From: Candidatus Anammoxibacter sp.
GTDB taxonomy: Bacteria > Planctomycetota > Brocadiia > Brocadiales > Anammoxibacteraceae
DNA length: 64,000 bases
Direction: 5' to 3'
Assembly: GCA_021777105.1 (NCBI GenBank)
Contig: JAIQZQ010000015.1
Coordinates: 1 to 64,000 of the forward strand
A program made the translations under genes and the position numbers. The notes below the pieces were generated by a model, which was not told the DNA's origin, did no database searches, and saw nothing but the letters and a program-made list of their open reading frames with translations. Below are positions 35,077 to 44,600 of this stretch, piece by piece (position 1 is the stretch's first letter; each line of letters starts with the position of its first letter).

Positions 35077-35646
35077 CTATTTCAGAAAACTATTGATGCC
35101 CTTTAGCAGGAAGGGTATTTCTACAAAACCAGCATCAGCATTAATGTGACCACCGTTGTGAATAACATTAAGTTTCACACCCAATTTTTTAGCCAATTCA
35201 TGGCCTTTTTCTATAGGAACATATGGATCATTATCAGAGTTGTATATATAAATACCATCAGTATTATCCTTAATTTTATCCCAGTCAAATTGACCACAAA
35301 CGAATGTCTCATTAATTAGATCAAAATCTTCCAATCCTAATTTTCCTAGAAACGCTGACACAAGGAATATAGCTGAAACCTTAGTTGTAGAACGTTCTAA
35401 TAAGTTTAATATAAAACCAGGAGCTAAGCTATGACCGACAAGAATCATATCTTCCTTTAATTTCCCAACTTGACTTTCAAAATCCGCTAGCCAATTAGAT
35501 AGAGTTTGCCTTTCAGGTGTAGGTAACGCTGGGATAGATACGTTATGCCCGTCTGCTTTTAGCTTTTTACCTAACCAAGGAAACCAATTTTCTGTGGGAG
35601 TTCCGTAAGCTCCGTGAATAATGACAAAATGTTTTTTTTCTTTCAT
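35077..35646 (-). CDS. RBBP9/YdeN-type serine alpha/beta hydrolase
   Basis: This 189-aa protein has the family layout: an oxyanion HGAYG near residue 11, nucleophile Ser in VGHSLAPG near 73, acid in NSDNDPYVP near 136 and His in NGGHINADAG near 166. Members are small serine hydrolases of largely unknown substrate. AAAGGAG lies six bases before the ATG. It is the first gene of the methyltransferase-NTPase-membrane protein operon, so it probably works in the same pathway. Confidence 0.85.
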   Translation of the reverse strand: MKEKKHFVIIHGAYGTPTENWFPWLGKKLKADGHNVSIPALPTPERQTLSNWLADFESQVGKLKEDMILVGHSLAPGFILNLLERSTTKVSAIFLVSAFLGKLGLEDFDLINETFVCGQFDWDKIKDNTDGIYIYNSDNDPYVPIEKGHELAKKLGVKLNVIHNGGHINADAGFVEIPFLLKGINSFLK

Positions 35647-35900
35647 ATATTACTCCTTTATGGTTTAAAGGGATGAATAACAAAACACAAGAGAATATCT
35701 TGTACAAGACCTTTCTGTATGCAGAGAAACATAACATATTAGATCATATTTTTAACCTCCTCATAAGTACATTATTACATTTCTTTGTAATACCATATAA
35801 GTGTGAGCCATTAACAAGTGGTTTACCGGTTCCTTATAACTCTGAAAATCACTTATCCGAGTTTAAATTTGTTGATTTTTTAACCTAAAACATACAAAAT

Positions 35901-35941
35901 CATTAAGGATAACAACCTTTGTAAGGTTGTTATCCTTAATG
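35901..35941. repeat. Perfect 19-bp stem-loop
   Basis: CATTAAGGATAACAACCTT, TGT and the exact inverse form a 19-bp hairpin between the divergent hydrolase operon and the broken recombinase. On the minus strand a weak T-rich stretch follows. It could be a terminator remnant, a recombinase site or a mobile palindrome. The rest of 35647-35972 is AT-rich leader. Confidence 0.6.
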
Positions 35942-35972
35942 ATGAAATTGTAAACTTTTTCTCCATTTTACT

Positions 35973-36243
35973 CATGAGATTTCTGTTTTGAACATTCCTA
36001 AAGAAATTGATTCTAAATTTAATCTGATCCTTGTTAAGCAAGGTCTTGCTATAAAAGAGCATAATAATTTCAGAAAATGGTTGCTGTTTTACCTTGATTA
36101 TTGCAAAAATATGACTTTTCTGAATTAAAACATGAGGCTCTTCCTCTGTTTATTAAAAAATTACAGGAAAACCGGCAAATGCCTCACGCTATATCTTTAT
36201 ATTATTCTATAATTTTCTCCGGTTTAAGAACCCCAAAGGGGGC
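35973..36243 (+). pseudogene. Broken tyrosine recombinase, possible integron integrase N-terminal remnant
   Basis: One frame encodes IPKEIDSKFNLILVKQGLAI and a following RKWLLFYLDYCK. A frameshift near 36110 passes to LPLFIKKLQENRQ and HAISLYYSIIFSGL, and then similarity is lost. This is the N-terminal SAM-like DNA-binding domain of phage/integron-type integrases; the catalytic domain is gone. It points away from the minus-strand gene array, the geometry of intI beside its cassettes. Confidence 0.6.
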
Positions 36244-36507
36244 AAATCTCCTTTGGGCTGCATTGAATTCTTTAAGATCCGGTAATGATGCTACTCCAAT
36301 GTCGAGGCTCAATCTAGCGCTTTATTCTCCTGTTGTCTACATAAAAATTGAATAAGAATTGTTAAGTAAAGTTAACAAGGGAATTGGTAACTTTACGACA
36401 AATGGCTAGGATGTGATGGAAACAGTATGAGGATATGCGTAAGTTGTGTATATCAAATATGTTGGATGCATATGGCGACAATAATTGTAAAAGAGCGTGC
36501 TAGGTTT

Positions 36508-36608
36508 TTCGGTTATCGGTTATCGGTTATCAGTAATCAGTTATCGGTAAAAGCAAGAGCAAAAGCGGAAAGCAAGGTGAGTGGTGATCAGTTATCGGTA
36601 AAAGCAAG
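36508..36608 (+). repeat. Simple TTATCGG/CAGTTATCGG repeat tract
   Basis: GGTTATC is repeated three times, and CAGTTATCGGTAAAAGCAAG occurs at 36538-36557 and again at 36589-36608. This looks like slipped-strand intergenic repeat sequence. The region 36244-36507 shows no supported gene. Confidence 0.6.
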
Positions 36609-36641
36609 TGCAAAACAATTTTAGATTTTAGATTTTGAATT

Positions 36642-36731
36642 TTATATTGAAAAGCAGGGACATAGAACGCTGTCAAGCTCATTTGCGTGAAAATACCGTT
36701 CGCCGCATTCCAGGCAAACTTCAGCTTCCAT
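36642..36731 (-). pseudogene. YgiT/MqsA-type zinc-finger antitoxin stub
   Basis: A 29-codon frame encodes MEAEVCLECGERYFHANEL and a second pair of cysteines (CPC). VCLECGERYF is the zinc-finger signature of YgiT-type antitoxins. The frame stops soon after, so only the N-terminal finger remains. A 133-bp MITE sits immediately upstream, probably separating it from its promoter and toxin gene. Confidence 0.55.
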
Positions 36732-36740
36732 ATTTTCAAC

Positions 36741-36873
36741 TATATATGACTCTGTTGATTAACCTCAAAAAAACGGCTATTTTGAAAAATCGCATGTTGT
36801 AAGTTCTTAGTATTAAAAGACTTAATTTTTGGCAACTTTTCAAAAAAAGGGTAAATCAACAGAGTCATATATA
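36741..36873. mobile_element. 133-bp MITE with 20-bp perfect terminal inverted repeats
   Basis: TATATATGACTCTGTTGATT at 36741-36760 is exactly inverted at 36854-36873, and weaker pairing continues inward (GATTAACC/GGGTAAATC). No coding sequence lies inside. TATATA at both outer ends may be a target duplication or part of the ends. The stretch from 36874 to 37067 shows nothing further. Confidence 0.65.
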
Positions 36874-37067
36874 ATTTGCCGCGCAACCAGGGCGCTTTTG
36901 TTATTTTTTTTAATTTAATAGAGCTTTTTAAAGCAAGTGAATGCATAAGACTGAAAACATTTTTCAGTTATTAGTAATTGGTGTTCAAAGTCCGGTTTCC
37001 GTAATACAGTGTCCAGTTTGCAATTGACAAAAAGCGACAGCGGCTACTAATTGTTTTGATAACCTTA

Positions 37068-37095
37068 TTGACAAAGTATTCCAATGGAGTACAAT
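37068..37095 (+). promoter_or_regulatory. Promoter and palindromic operator of the higBA-like operon
   Basis: TTGACA (37068-37073), a 16-bp spacer and TACAAT (37090-37095) form a good sigma-70 promoter eight bases before the toxin ATG. GTATTCCAATGGAGTAC at 37076-37092 is an imperfect palindrome in the spacer, a likely binding site for the XRE antitoxin. Confidence 0.6.
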
Positions 37096-37102
37096 AAATA
37101 GT

Positions 37103-37452
37103 ATGTTGACAGTCTGCGAAACACATCAATTTGTAAAAAAGGCCGGAAAAATTCTTAGGGGATCGGAAAAAGATGATTTGATTGACTTTTTATCTCTTAA
37201 TCCGAAGGTTGGGGCAATAATTGAAGGTCAGGCGGAATTAGAAAATTGAGATGGTTCCGTTCCGGCTCAGGGAAGAGCGGCGGATTAAGAATCATATATT
37301 ATTATCATGGCAACGTTATGCCGATTTACCTTTTAACGTTGTTCGGCAAGAACGAAAAGTGTAATTTGGTCAAAGATGAGAAACAGATATTGGCAAAGCC
37401 CGTTAAAATATTGATAGCGAATTGGAGGAATAGAAATGAGCAAGGCATTTGA
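37103..37452 (+). pseudogene. Frameshifted HigB/RelE-type toxin gene
   Basis: The first frame (37103-37249) gives an N-terminal toxin half ending near VGAIIEGQ. The next frame then resumes with LRWFRSGSGKSGGLRIIYYY and MPIYLLTLFGKNEK to 37452. Restoring one base near 37230 (EG-TGGIRK in relatives) would rejoin a complete RelE-like toxin of about 115 aa. The antitoxin downstream is intact, so the toxin has been silenced by a single-base deletion, unless it is a sequencing error. Confidence 0.75.
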
Positions 37453-37723
37453 TGAAATTAACGCGGGGTTGTTAGAGGCGATGGACCACTCGCGCGGGAA
37501 GAAAAGCAATGTAGTAACGCATAAGCCAAAACCTGTTGATGTTAAAACTGTGCGAAAGAAGACAGGGTTAAGTCAACATGAATTTTGCGCTAAGTTTGGT
37601 TTGTCAATAGGCACGCTTCGCCATTGGGAACAGGGCGACCGCAAGCCTAAAGGTCCTGCGCTGGTATTGCTCAATGTTGTGGATAAAAATCCTAAAGCGG
37701 TTTTAGACGCATTGGCGAGTTAA
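37436..37723 (+). CDS. HigA/NadS-type XRE antitoxin
   Basis: This 95-aa protein has an XRE helix-turn-helix (VRKKTGLSQHEFCAKFGLS, then GTLRHWEQGDRKP) at about residues 38-75, as in NadS/HigA antitoxins of RelE-like toxins. GGAGG lies seven bases before the ATG, and the gene overlaps the toxin remnant by 17 bases. It probably still binds the operator at 37076. Confidence 0.88.
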   Translation: MSKAFDEINAGLLEAMDHSRGKKSNVVTHKPKPVDVKTVRKKTGLSQHEFCAKFGLSIGTLRHWEQGDRKPKGPALVLLNVVDKNPKAVLDALAS

Positions 37724-37940
37724 TAATTCTTGAGGAAAATATGAGACAGGCTAAATATGTTGCTATTTATTTTTGGATGGTGGCTTTTTATGATTAGATA
37801 AATAACGCTTTAGGTGGTGGTCGTTACGGCATAACCATGTTGTCGTTTTGGCGGCGTTGCGTTATAATAAGGAATAAGCAACTAAAAGGCTCTCATATTT
37901 AAAATGTTAATCATATAGATTTATCGGGAAAGGAGACGAT

Positions 37941-38216
37941 ATGACAACTACTGAAAAGAGATTTCAGACTCGAATGCCTCACCATGTTCACGAAAAACTG
38001 GCACAGGCTTCGGAGTTATTAGGGGCGACTTTAAACCAGTTTATGATTCAATCGGCTCTTGAAAAGGCTCAGTCGGTTATTGAGAACGAACGTGTGTTAA
38101 AATTGACGCTTGAGGATGCTGATGTCTTTTTTAAAGCTATTGAGAATCCGCCTAAACCTAACAAACAATTAATTGAGGCGGCAAAAAAATATAAACTGGA
38201 GTTTCCTGATGATTAG
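37941..38216 (+). CDS. TacA-like DUF1778 antitoxin
   Basis: This 91-aa protein has an N-terminal ribbon-helix-helix (RFQTRMPHHVHEKLAQAS...LNQFMIQSAL) followed by the C-terminal toxin-binding tail EDADVFFKAIENPPKPN, typical of DUF1778/TacA. GAAAGGAG precedes the ATG by five bases. It overlaps the downstream acetyltransferase gene by eight bases, the usual layout for this toxin-antitoxin class. Confidence 0.9.
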   Translation: MTTTEKRFQTRMPHHVHEKLAQASELLGATLNQFMIQSALEKAQSVIENERVLKLTLEDADVFFKAIENPPKPNKQLIEAAKKYKLEFPDD

Positions 38217-38724
38217 GTTTCTTGAATTAAGCAGGGCTCATAACCGCGATAATTTTGATTGTGGAAACGCGGATTTAAACAATTTTTTAAGAAATTTTGC
38301 AAGGCAGAATCTTAAAAAAGGGTTGTCCAGAACGTTTGTAGCTGTAGACGATAAATTTCCTGAAGAGATTTTAGGGTTCTATACATTGTCTTTATTCGAA
38401 ATATTGGCTATAAAACTTCCTGAAAGATTTGAGAAAAGATATAAAGGAAGAATCCCCGCTGTAAAACTTGCTCGATTGGCGGTTGCCAAAGGCAAACAAC
38501 GGCAACAATTAGGCAAGCACATGCTTATCAACGCGATTAAACGAGTGGTTCTAATCGCGGAACATGCCGGAGTTATCGGCATGTTTGTTGACGCGACAAA
38601 CGAAAGCGCAATAGGGTATTATCAAAAATTTGGTTTTATGCCTTTGCCAAACCATCTATCTCAACTGTTCCTGCCGTATGCTACTCTATATAAAATGTAT
38701 GTGGATATCTTTTGTGAAGAATAA
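38209..38724 (+). CDS. TacT-like GNAT acetyltransferase toxin
   Basis: This 171-aa GNAT protein begins MIRFLELSRAHNRDNFDCGN, the family start (F-x-C-G), with acetyl-CoA-binding VAKGKQRQQLGKHML and the late YYQKFGFMPLP block. TacT toxins acetylate charged aminoacyl-tRNA and stop translation. CTGGAG lies seven bases before the ATG, which overlaps the antitoxin stop. An upstream in-frame TTG is less likely. An intrinsic terminator follows at 38758. Confidence 0.9.
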   Translation: MIRFLELSRAHNRDNFDCGNADLNNFLRNFARQNLKKGLSRTFVAVDDKFPEEILGFYTLSLFEILAIKLPERFEKRYKGRIPAVKLARLAVAKGKQRQQLGKHMLINAIKRVVLIAEHAGVIGMFVDATNESAIGYYQKFGFMPLPNHLSQLFLPYATLYKMYVDIFCEE

Positions 38725-38757
38725 TAGATTGCCTGCTCCATTATACACCCCCCTAAA

Positions 38758-38800
38758 CCCCTCTTGTTAGAGGGGACTTTTGATTTTTGATTTTGTTTTT
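38758..38800 (+). terminator. Intrinsic terminator after tacAT
   Basis: CCCCTCT-TGTT-AGAGGGG (38758-38775) is followed by T-rich sequence (TTTTGATTTTTGATTTTG). Confidence 0.75.
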
Positions 38801-38893
38801 ATATCTTATAAAAACAAAGGCGCCTGCTCTATCGCAGAGCTGGCCCTAAATAATGTAGAGCAAATACTATGATTTTAAAATAAAGGTTGCTGT

Positions 38894-40453
38894 TTGCCTT
38901 TAAATCTACGATATAGTAAAATGCCTGCTATGGAAAAAAGTATGAAAGAGAGATATTCGGATTTGCTGGAAGTTATCCGGATAATGACTTTGAATTTAGA
39001 AACCGACAAGGTTTTGGATTATATTGCGGAATCCGTGGCTAAACTTGCGCAAGCCCGGGACAGCAGCCTTATACTGATTGACGATGAAACAAATCAGTTC
39101 TATTTCAGGGCGGTTTATGGTCAAAATAGCGATAAGATTAAATACGTCAATTTCGATATTAACAAAGGCATTGCCGGATGGGTTGTCAAGGAGCGAAAAC
39201 CTTTGCTGGTTGAGGATGTGGCCACTGACGCCCGTTTCAATAAATCGGTTGACATTAAGACGGGTTTTAAGACTAAGTCTATCATTTGCGTTCCTCTGGA
39301 AATCAAGGGTAAAATTATAGGCGTGCTGGAAGCTCTGAATTCGGAAAATGAGAAGGCTTTTACAAATGAGCAATTTGAGCTGCTTCTTGCGTTTTCAAGG
39401 CAAGCGGCTATAGCTATTGATAACTCTAAACTTTACACCGAGGCTATTAATGAAAATGTTTATCTGCATAAAGAGCTTGATGAGCGTTATAGAATAATAT
39501 CTTCGTCAAAAAGGTTGAATGATGTCCTTGAAACGGCGCGAAACGCGGCTGCAAGCGACTCTACTATTTTGATAACCGGTGAAAGCGGAACCGGGAAGGA
39601 GCTTGTTGCGCGCGATATTCACAACTATAGCCCAAGGTGCAGGAAGCCGTTTGTTGTGGTAAACTGCGCTTCATTATCCGAGGAGCTATTGGAGAGCGAG
39701 CTATTCGGCCATGAAAAGGGGGCGTTTACCGGGGCGCATATTGCGAAACTGGGGAAATTGGCGATTGCAGACAAAGGGACTACGTTTCTGGATGAGATAG
39801 GGGAGCTTAAACTCCCTCTCCAGGCAAAACTTTTGCGTGTATTGCAGGAGCAAACGTTTGAGCGCGTGGGTGGCACTGAAACAATAAATGCTGATATCAG
39901 ATTCATTTGCGCAACTAACAGGGACTTAATGGCCATGGTTGAGGCCGGAGAGTTCAGGTCAGATCTATATTACCGTTTAAATGTTATTCCCATAACAATG
40001 CCGCCTTTACGGGAAAGAAGAGAGGAGATCCCTGATCTGGCGCGATTCTTTATAAACCGTTACTGCATTAAAACCGGGCAAAAGGTGAAAACTATTTCTG
40101 AAAAGTCTTTGTTGGGCCTTATGGAGTATAGGTGGCCCGGCAACGTCAGAGAGCTGGAGAATATCATAGAAAGATCGGTTGTGCTTGAAAGAACCGGTGA
40201 AATACATCCTCAAAAATTCCTGCCGGAAACAAAAAATGCTCCCGCAGATACGCCTGAAACATTAAATGATGAGGAACCTGAGTCAAAAGGATACCGGGAT
40301 TTGGTTAAAGATAAAAAGAAAGAGATTATTATGTCCGTCCTGGCCAGCGTTAACGGCAACCAGAGCAGAGCCGCAAAATTATTAAAAGTGCAACCTTCGT
40401 ATCTCTCAAGGTTAATTGGCGAACTGGATATAAAGAACATCCGCGCATTTTAG
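38894..40453 (+). CDS. GAF-domain sigma-54-dependent activator
   Basis: This 519-aa protein has an N-terminal GAF domain (about residues 30-180), the AAA+ sigma-54 interaction domain with [15 protein letters not shown] and GAFTGA intact, an [10 protein letters not shown] box, and a Fis-type HTH at the C terminus ([20 protein letters not shown]). It resembles NifA/NorR-type activators that answer a small ligand through GAF. The TTG start has AAGG seven bases upstream; ATG codons 10 and 13 are alternatives. Its target is unknown: no convincing -24/-12 promoter was seen in the window. Confidence 0.9.
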   Translation: MPLNLRYSKMPAMEKSMKERYSDLLEVIRIMTLNLETDKVLDYIAESVAKLAQARDSSLILIDDETNQFYFRAVYGQNSDKIKYVNFDINKGIAGWVVKERKPLLVEDVATDARFNKSVDIKTGFKTKSIICVPLEIKGKIIGVLEALNSENEKAFTNEQFELLLAFSRQAAIAIDNSKLYTEAINENVYLHKELDERYRIISSSKRLNDVLETARNAAASDSTILITGESGTGKELVARDIHNYSPRCRKPFVVVNCASLSEELLESELFGHEKGAFTGAHIAKLGKLAIADKGTTFLDEIGELKLPLQAKLLRVLQEQTFERVGGTETINADIRFICATNRDLMAMVEAGEFRSDLYYRLNVIPITMPPLRERREEIPDLARFFINRYCIKTGQKVKTISEKSLLGLMEYRWPGNVRELENIIERSVVLERTGEIHPQKFLPETKNAPADTPETLNDEEPESKGYRDLVKDKKKEIIMSVLASVNGNQSRAAKLLKVQPSYLSRLIGELDIKNIRAF

Positions 40454-40482
40454 GCATTTCCATAGTTCCTCCCCCCAAAAGT

Positions 40483-40739
40483 CTAAAGAAATCTTTAGGC
40501 TGGAGCAATCTTGCAGTTTGCTCCAAAACGTTTAAGAACCATATACGTTCAGTTATTTCTTTCCAAGCCCTTAGCATAGCATTTCAAAAAACTACAAGCC
40601 TTTGTGGAAAACGGCAAGTCAGTTATACGAAATTGTAATTTTCTCACTAGTTAAACATTTCAACAAGCTATTTTGCGTGCTCCGTTTTGCCCAATCTCCA
40701 GTCCACGAATCCTTTGGCAGGGGCAATCTTGCAGGCTGC
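40483..40739. repeat. Dispersed repeats between sigma-54 activator and cvpA
   Basis: The 447-bp gap holds CTAAAGA-AA-TCTTTAG (40483-40498, a possible terminator), the hairpin GGAGCAA...TTGCTCC (40502-40524), the TTGCTCCAAAACGTTTAAG block (40518-40549) shared with 21976-22006, and GCAATCTTGCAGGCTGC (40723-40739). No gene is visible. Confidence 0.55.
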
Positions 40740-40900
40740 TCTTGCAGGAATTTTCCATTTTCATCCCTCTATTTTTCAAGTTGGCATTGCTTTTGCTTAA
40801 ATAGCACATGGCTGTATTTTTAATTGAATTAAAATAATAATTGTTTTTATAGAGGCGGGCATTGTTAAAAACAGCGCCGTTATACGAAAGGGAGAAAGCT

Positions 40901-41386
40901 ATGTTTAATTGGATTGATTATTTAATAATAAGTTTTATAATTTCAGGTATTGGTTTTGGAATATCGCAGGGGTATAAATGGCAGCTTTATAGGCTTGGAT
41001 GCTTATTCTTGGCGTTTATATTCGCAAATATCTTTGCGCAAACATTGTCGCGGTCTTTTTCATACAATTTCGAGGCTGACACGTCCAGATTGATCGGTCA
41101 CTTTTCCGTATTCTTCGGCACATTGTTAATTACTTTTATTATTGGCATTTTTTCCTTTGGCCTTAGATTTAAATATCCCAATATTGATGTCAATAAAATG
41201 CTTGGCATGCTTTTTGGTTTAATGAAACATTCCGCTTTATGCTGCATTATCATCTCAGTGTTATGGATAGTGGCGGTTGACAATCAACGCCAATATATCG
41301 AGGGGTCTAAAATAGCGTCCGCCATGCGAGCCGGAGCAATGCCGGTTGTGGCTATGATATCAGACAAATTGCCGGGGAGCATTTAA
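40901..41386 (+). CDS. CvpA family membrane protein
   Basis: This 161-aa protein has four membrane helices (about residues 5-22, 28-46, 65-85, 102-122) and the CvpA start WIDYLIISF...GISQGYKWQL. CvpA proteins are inner-membrane proteins linked to colicin V production and envelope stress. GAAAGGGAG lies six bases before the chosen ATG; an in-frame TTG 39 bp upstream is less likely. It is followed after 265 bp by the SNF2 helicase gene. Confidence 0.8.
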   Translation: MFNWIDYLIISFIISGIGFGISQGYKWQLYRLGCLFLAFIFANIFAQTLSRSFSYNFEADTSRLIGHFSVFFGTLLITFIIGIFSFGLRFKYPNIDVNKMLGMLFGLMKHSALCCIIISVLWIVAVDNQRQYIEGSKIASAMRAGAMPVVAMISDKLPGSI

Positions 41387-41651
41387 ATTAGGTTTTAAAT
41401 GCTCCATTCCGCCTCTAAATTCGGTTTCCTGTTGTTTCTTCAAAATCAATCCTCCAGGATTAAACCTTCCTTAAAAACTCGCGTAAAATTCTTTAGTGTG
41501 TTTAATAATTCCGCGCGCGTTTTCCGCAATATTTCACACAAAATAATAAAACAAATTTGCATTGTTCCCTATAATTGTTTTATTATTTTCCTTTATCTCT
41601 TTCCGGGCTTTTTCATGCTCAAATTTAATAAACTAAATTGACGGTTTTATT

Positions 41652-44600
41652 ATGGAACAAAACAGCGCATCACTTAAGAATTTTCGAGATTCTTATAAAT
41701 CATTGAATGAAAGCGAAAAACGAGCGCTTCAAATGGGTTCTATTATTTGCGAGAGTTTTTCGAAAACAAAATTGGCTGACTGTTTGCGGGATTGGGGTTT
41801 TAGAGATGAAGAAGGCAAAGCCGTTTCCAGTAAAACCGCTAAGGTTATTTTTGACGCGCTGGAGACGCGCGGGTTAATTGTTTGTTCCGGCAAAGGGTTT
41901 AAATGTTGCGAATTATTAGCAAGCGAGATCACTCTGGACGCTTGCAATGATGGGGTTTTTGATTCGATGTTGGCCGCAATACGAAAAGTTTTTCGATTAG
42001 ACTCAAATTATTACGGATTTCAGCCGCCTCTGGAAAGGCTTATAAGGGAAGTGCGCGCAGCGGTTTACAAAAAGGATTTTGGCGAATTTAAGACCTCGTT
42101 AGAGGTTCTTTATGAAGAATACCCGAAGATTAATATTAAAAAAATATTTAACCTGATATTTAATTCCCCGTTTCAGCCCGAGTGGTTTAAATCGCTTCCT
42201 TTATATATTCAGGCGTCTGCTTTGTCGGAGATGGTGGGCGATTGTATTTCACGTCTTGAGCCTTTTGACAATGTTCTCCCAATTTTAGAGATGTATCAGG
42301 ATAATTCTGATAATGATTATGGCTCATATTTTCGAGATTTGTCCTTAACCGTGTATATTTTACAAGGCAAATTCGAACAGGCAAAAACAATTGCCGACAA
42401 AGAGAGGCATAATGTGTCCGGCATGTCCAGGCTTGGATGTGTGGATTTTCTAACCGGGGCCAATGATGAAGCTATCGCAAAGTTTTCAAAAGCCCTTGAG
42501 ATGTTAAAGAAGAACAGCCGCAAAAGGGTTGTATACTTCTCAAATATTAGCGGGGTGTTTTACATATTGGCGTTGATAAAGAGCGGAAATAGTTCGCATC
42601 ACGCCGAGATTTTGAAATATATAAATCATGTAATGAAAACCGGCGGAAGCAACCTCTCCACATATGATTGTTTGCGCGCGTTGATGTTGGCTATGGAAAA
42701 TGTGATGGCAGACGCAAAGAGGGCGCTGCTGGAGTGCGGGACTATTAAGACGGAATTTTTGTTCTCTATAGTTTATTCATTTACGGCCCTCTGGTTTTTT
42801 CCAGACATGGCGTCTATGCAAAAGCCCGCTTTGATTGAGCTTTATAAAAAAGCGGTTAAGAATAAATATGAATGGATTGCGATGGAGCTGGCCGGCATTC
42901 TGGCCTTGATTTGCCCGGAAGAGAAGGAATATGGGATATACGCGGATGAAATTAAAGAGAAGACCGGCGCCGAAAGCATACTGGGCATTATTAAGTTTGA
43001 ACAACCGTGGGAACGGTCGTTGAGGGCTCTGGAGAGGATAAACGTCAAGGATTCGCAAAAACAAGGCACATCTTCCCGTTCGCGTCTTGTATGGTTTATA
43101 ACTGAAAATGGGAGCGAGTTCTCGCCGAAGGAGCAGCTGTTGGGAGCTAAAGGCGGTTGGACAAGAGGCCGGCCGGTGGCGCTTGAGCGGTTGGCAAAAG
43201 GAAAGCTTGACTGTATGACGGCGCAGGATCACGAGATAGCAAAGGCAATACGCAAAATGGAATATTCCGCTTACCGTTATTACAGTGAATCGTATTATGG
43301 GTTTGATTATAGCAAAGGTATTATTGCGTTGGCGGGGCACCCGTTGATATTTTTAGAGGAGTCTCCGGGAACCGGGGTGGAGTTGTTGAAAGCTGAGCCT
43401 GAGCTTTTAGTTGAGCAAAAAGGTGAGGAATTTGAGGTTAGATTCTCAAGGGATTTTGAGCCTGAGGGTGTTTGTGTCTTTAAGGAGTCTCCAACCCGCT
43501 TTACGGTTTTTGAAGTTACCGAGGCGTATCGCAAAATTATGGGCGTATTGGGGCGGAAAAGTCTGAAAGTTCCGGCTACGGCTAAGGATCGAATCTTAGG
43601 CGCGATAAAAAACCTTACATCAGTAGTCACCGTGCATTCTGATATTGACGGCCGGTCAGGCGATATCCCCACTGTTGAGGCAAATTCAAAAACAACCGTT
43701 CATTTGTTGCCCATAGGCGACGGGATTAAGCTTGAGATGTTTGTTAAACCTTTTCAACAGGGCGGGCCGTATTTTAAACCTGGCTCAGGCGGGGTTAACG
43801 TATTTGCGGTGATAGACGGCAATAGGGTTCAGGCTCAAAGGGATTTAAAACTGGAGGCGGCAAAATCGTTTGAGGTGATAGACGCCTGCCCGTCATTGGC
43901 GGAGCTGGATTCGGTGTCGGATGATATGTTATTTGAAAGACCGGAGGATTGTTTGCAGGTTCTTGCCGAGTTGCAGGAATTGGGTGATAAAATAGCTCTG
44001 GAGTGGCCGGAGGGCGAGAGGTTGAAAGTTAGCAAACAGGCCTCTTTTGATCAGTTGCGTATGTCTATTCAAAAGGAAAACGACTGGTTTAGCATCTCAG
44101 GCGATTTGAAAGTGGACGAATCGTTGACAATTGATATTAAAAAGCTCCTGGAGCTTGTTGAAACGTCAACCGGCAATTTTGTGCCTATTGGAGATGGGTT
44201 CTTTTTGTCGTTAACGAAAGAGTTCAGAAAACGCGCGCAGGAATTAGCGGCTTTATCGGAAACGACGAAAAAAGGCGTTCGGTTCCATCCTGTTGCGAGT
44301 TTTGCGTTTCAGGATTTTGCTGAGAATCTAGAAGATCTGGAATGCGATGATAATTGGTCTGAGCAAGTAAACCGTTTAAAAAAGGCCCGGCAATTTAAAC
44401 CAAAACTTCCTTCAACGTTGCAGGCTGAGTTGCGCGATTATCAGATAGATGGGTTCAATTGGCTTGCCAGGCTCGCAAATTGGGGAGTGGGGGCTTGCCT
44501 TGCCGATGACATGGGGCTGGGCAAGACACTGCAAACCCTGGCGTTGATGCTGGTTCGCGCCAAAAAAGGGCCGGCTCTGGTTGTGGCGCCTTCTTCGGTT

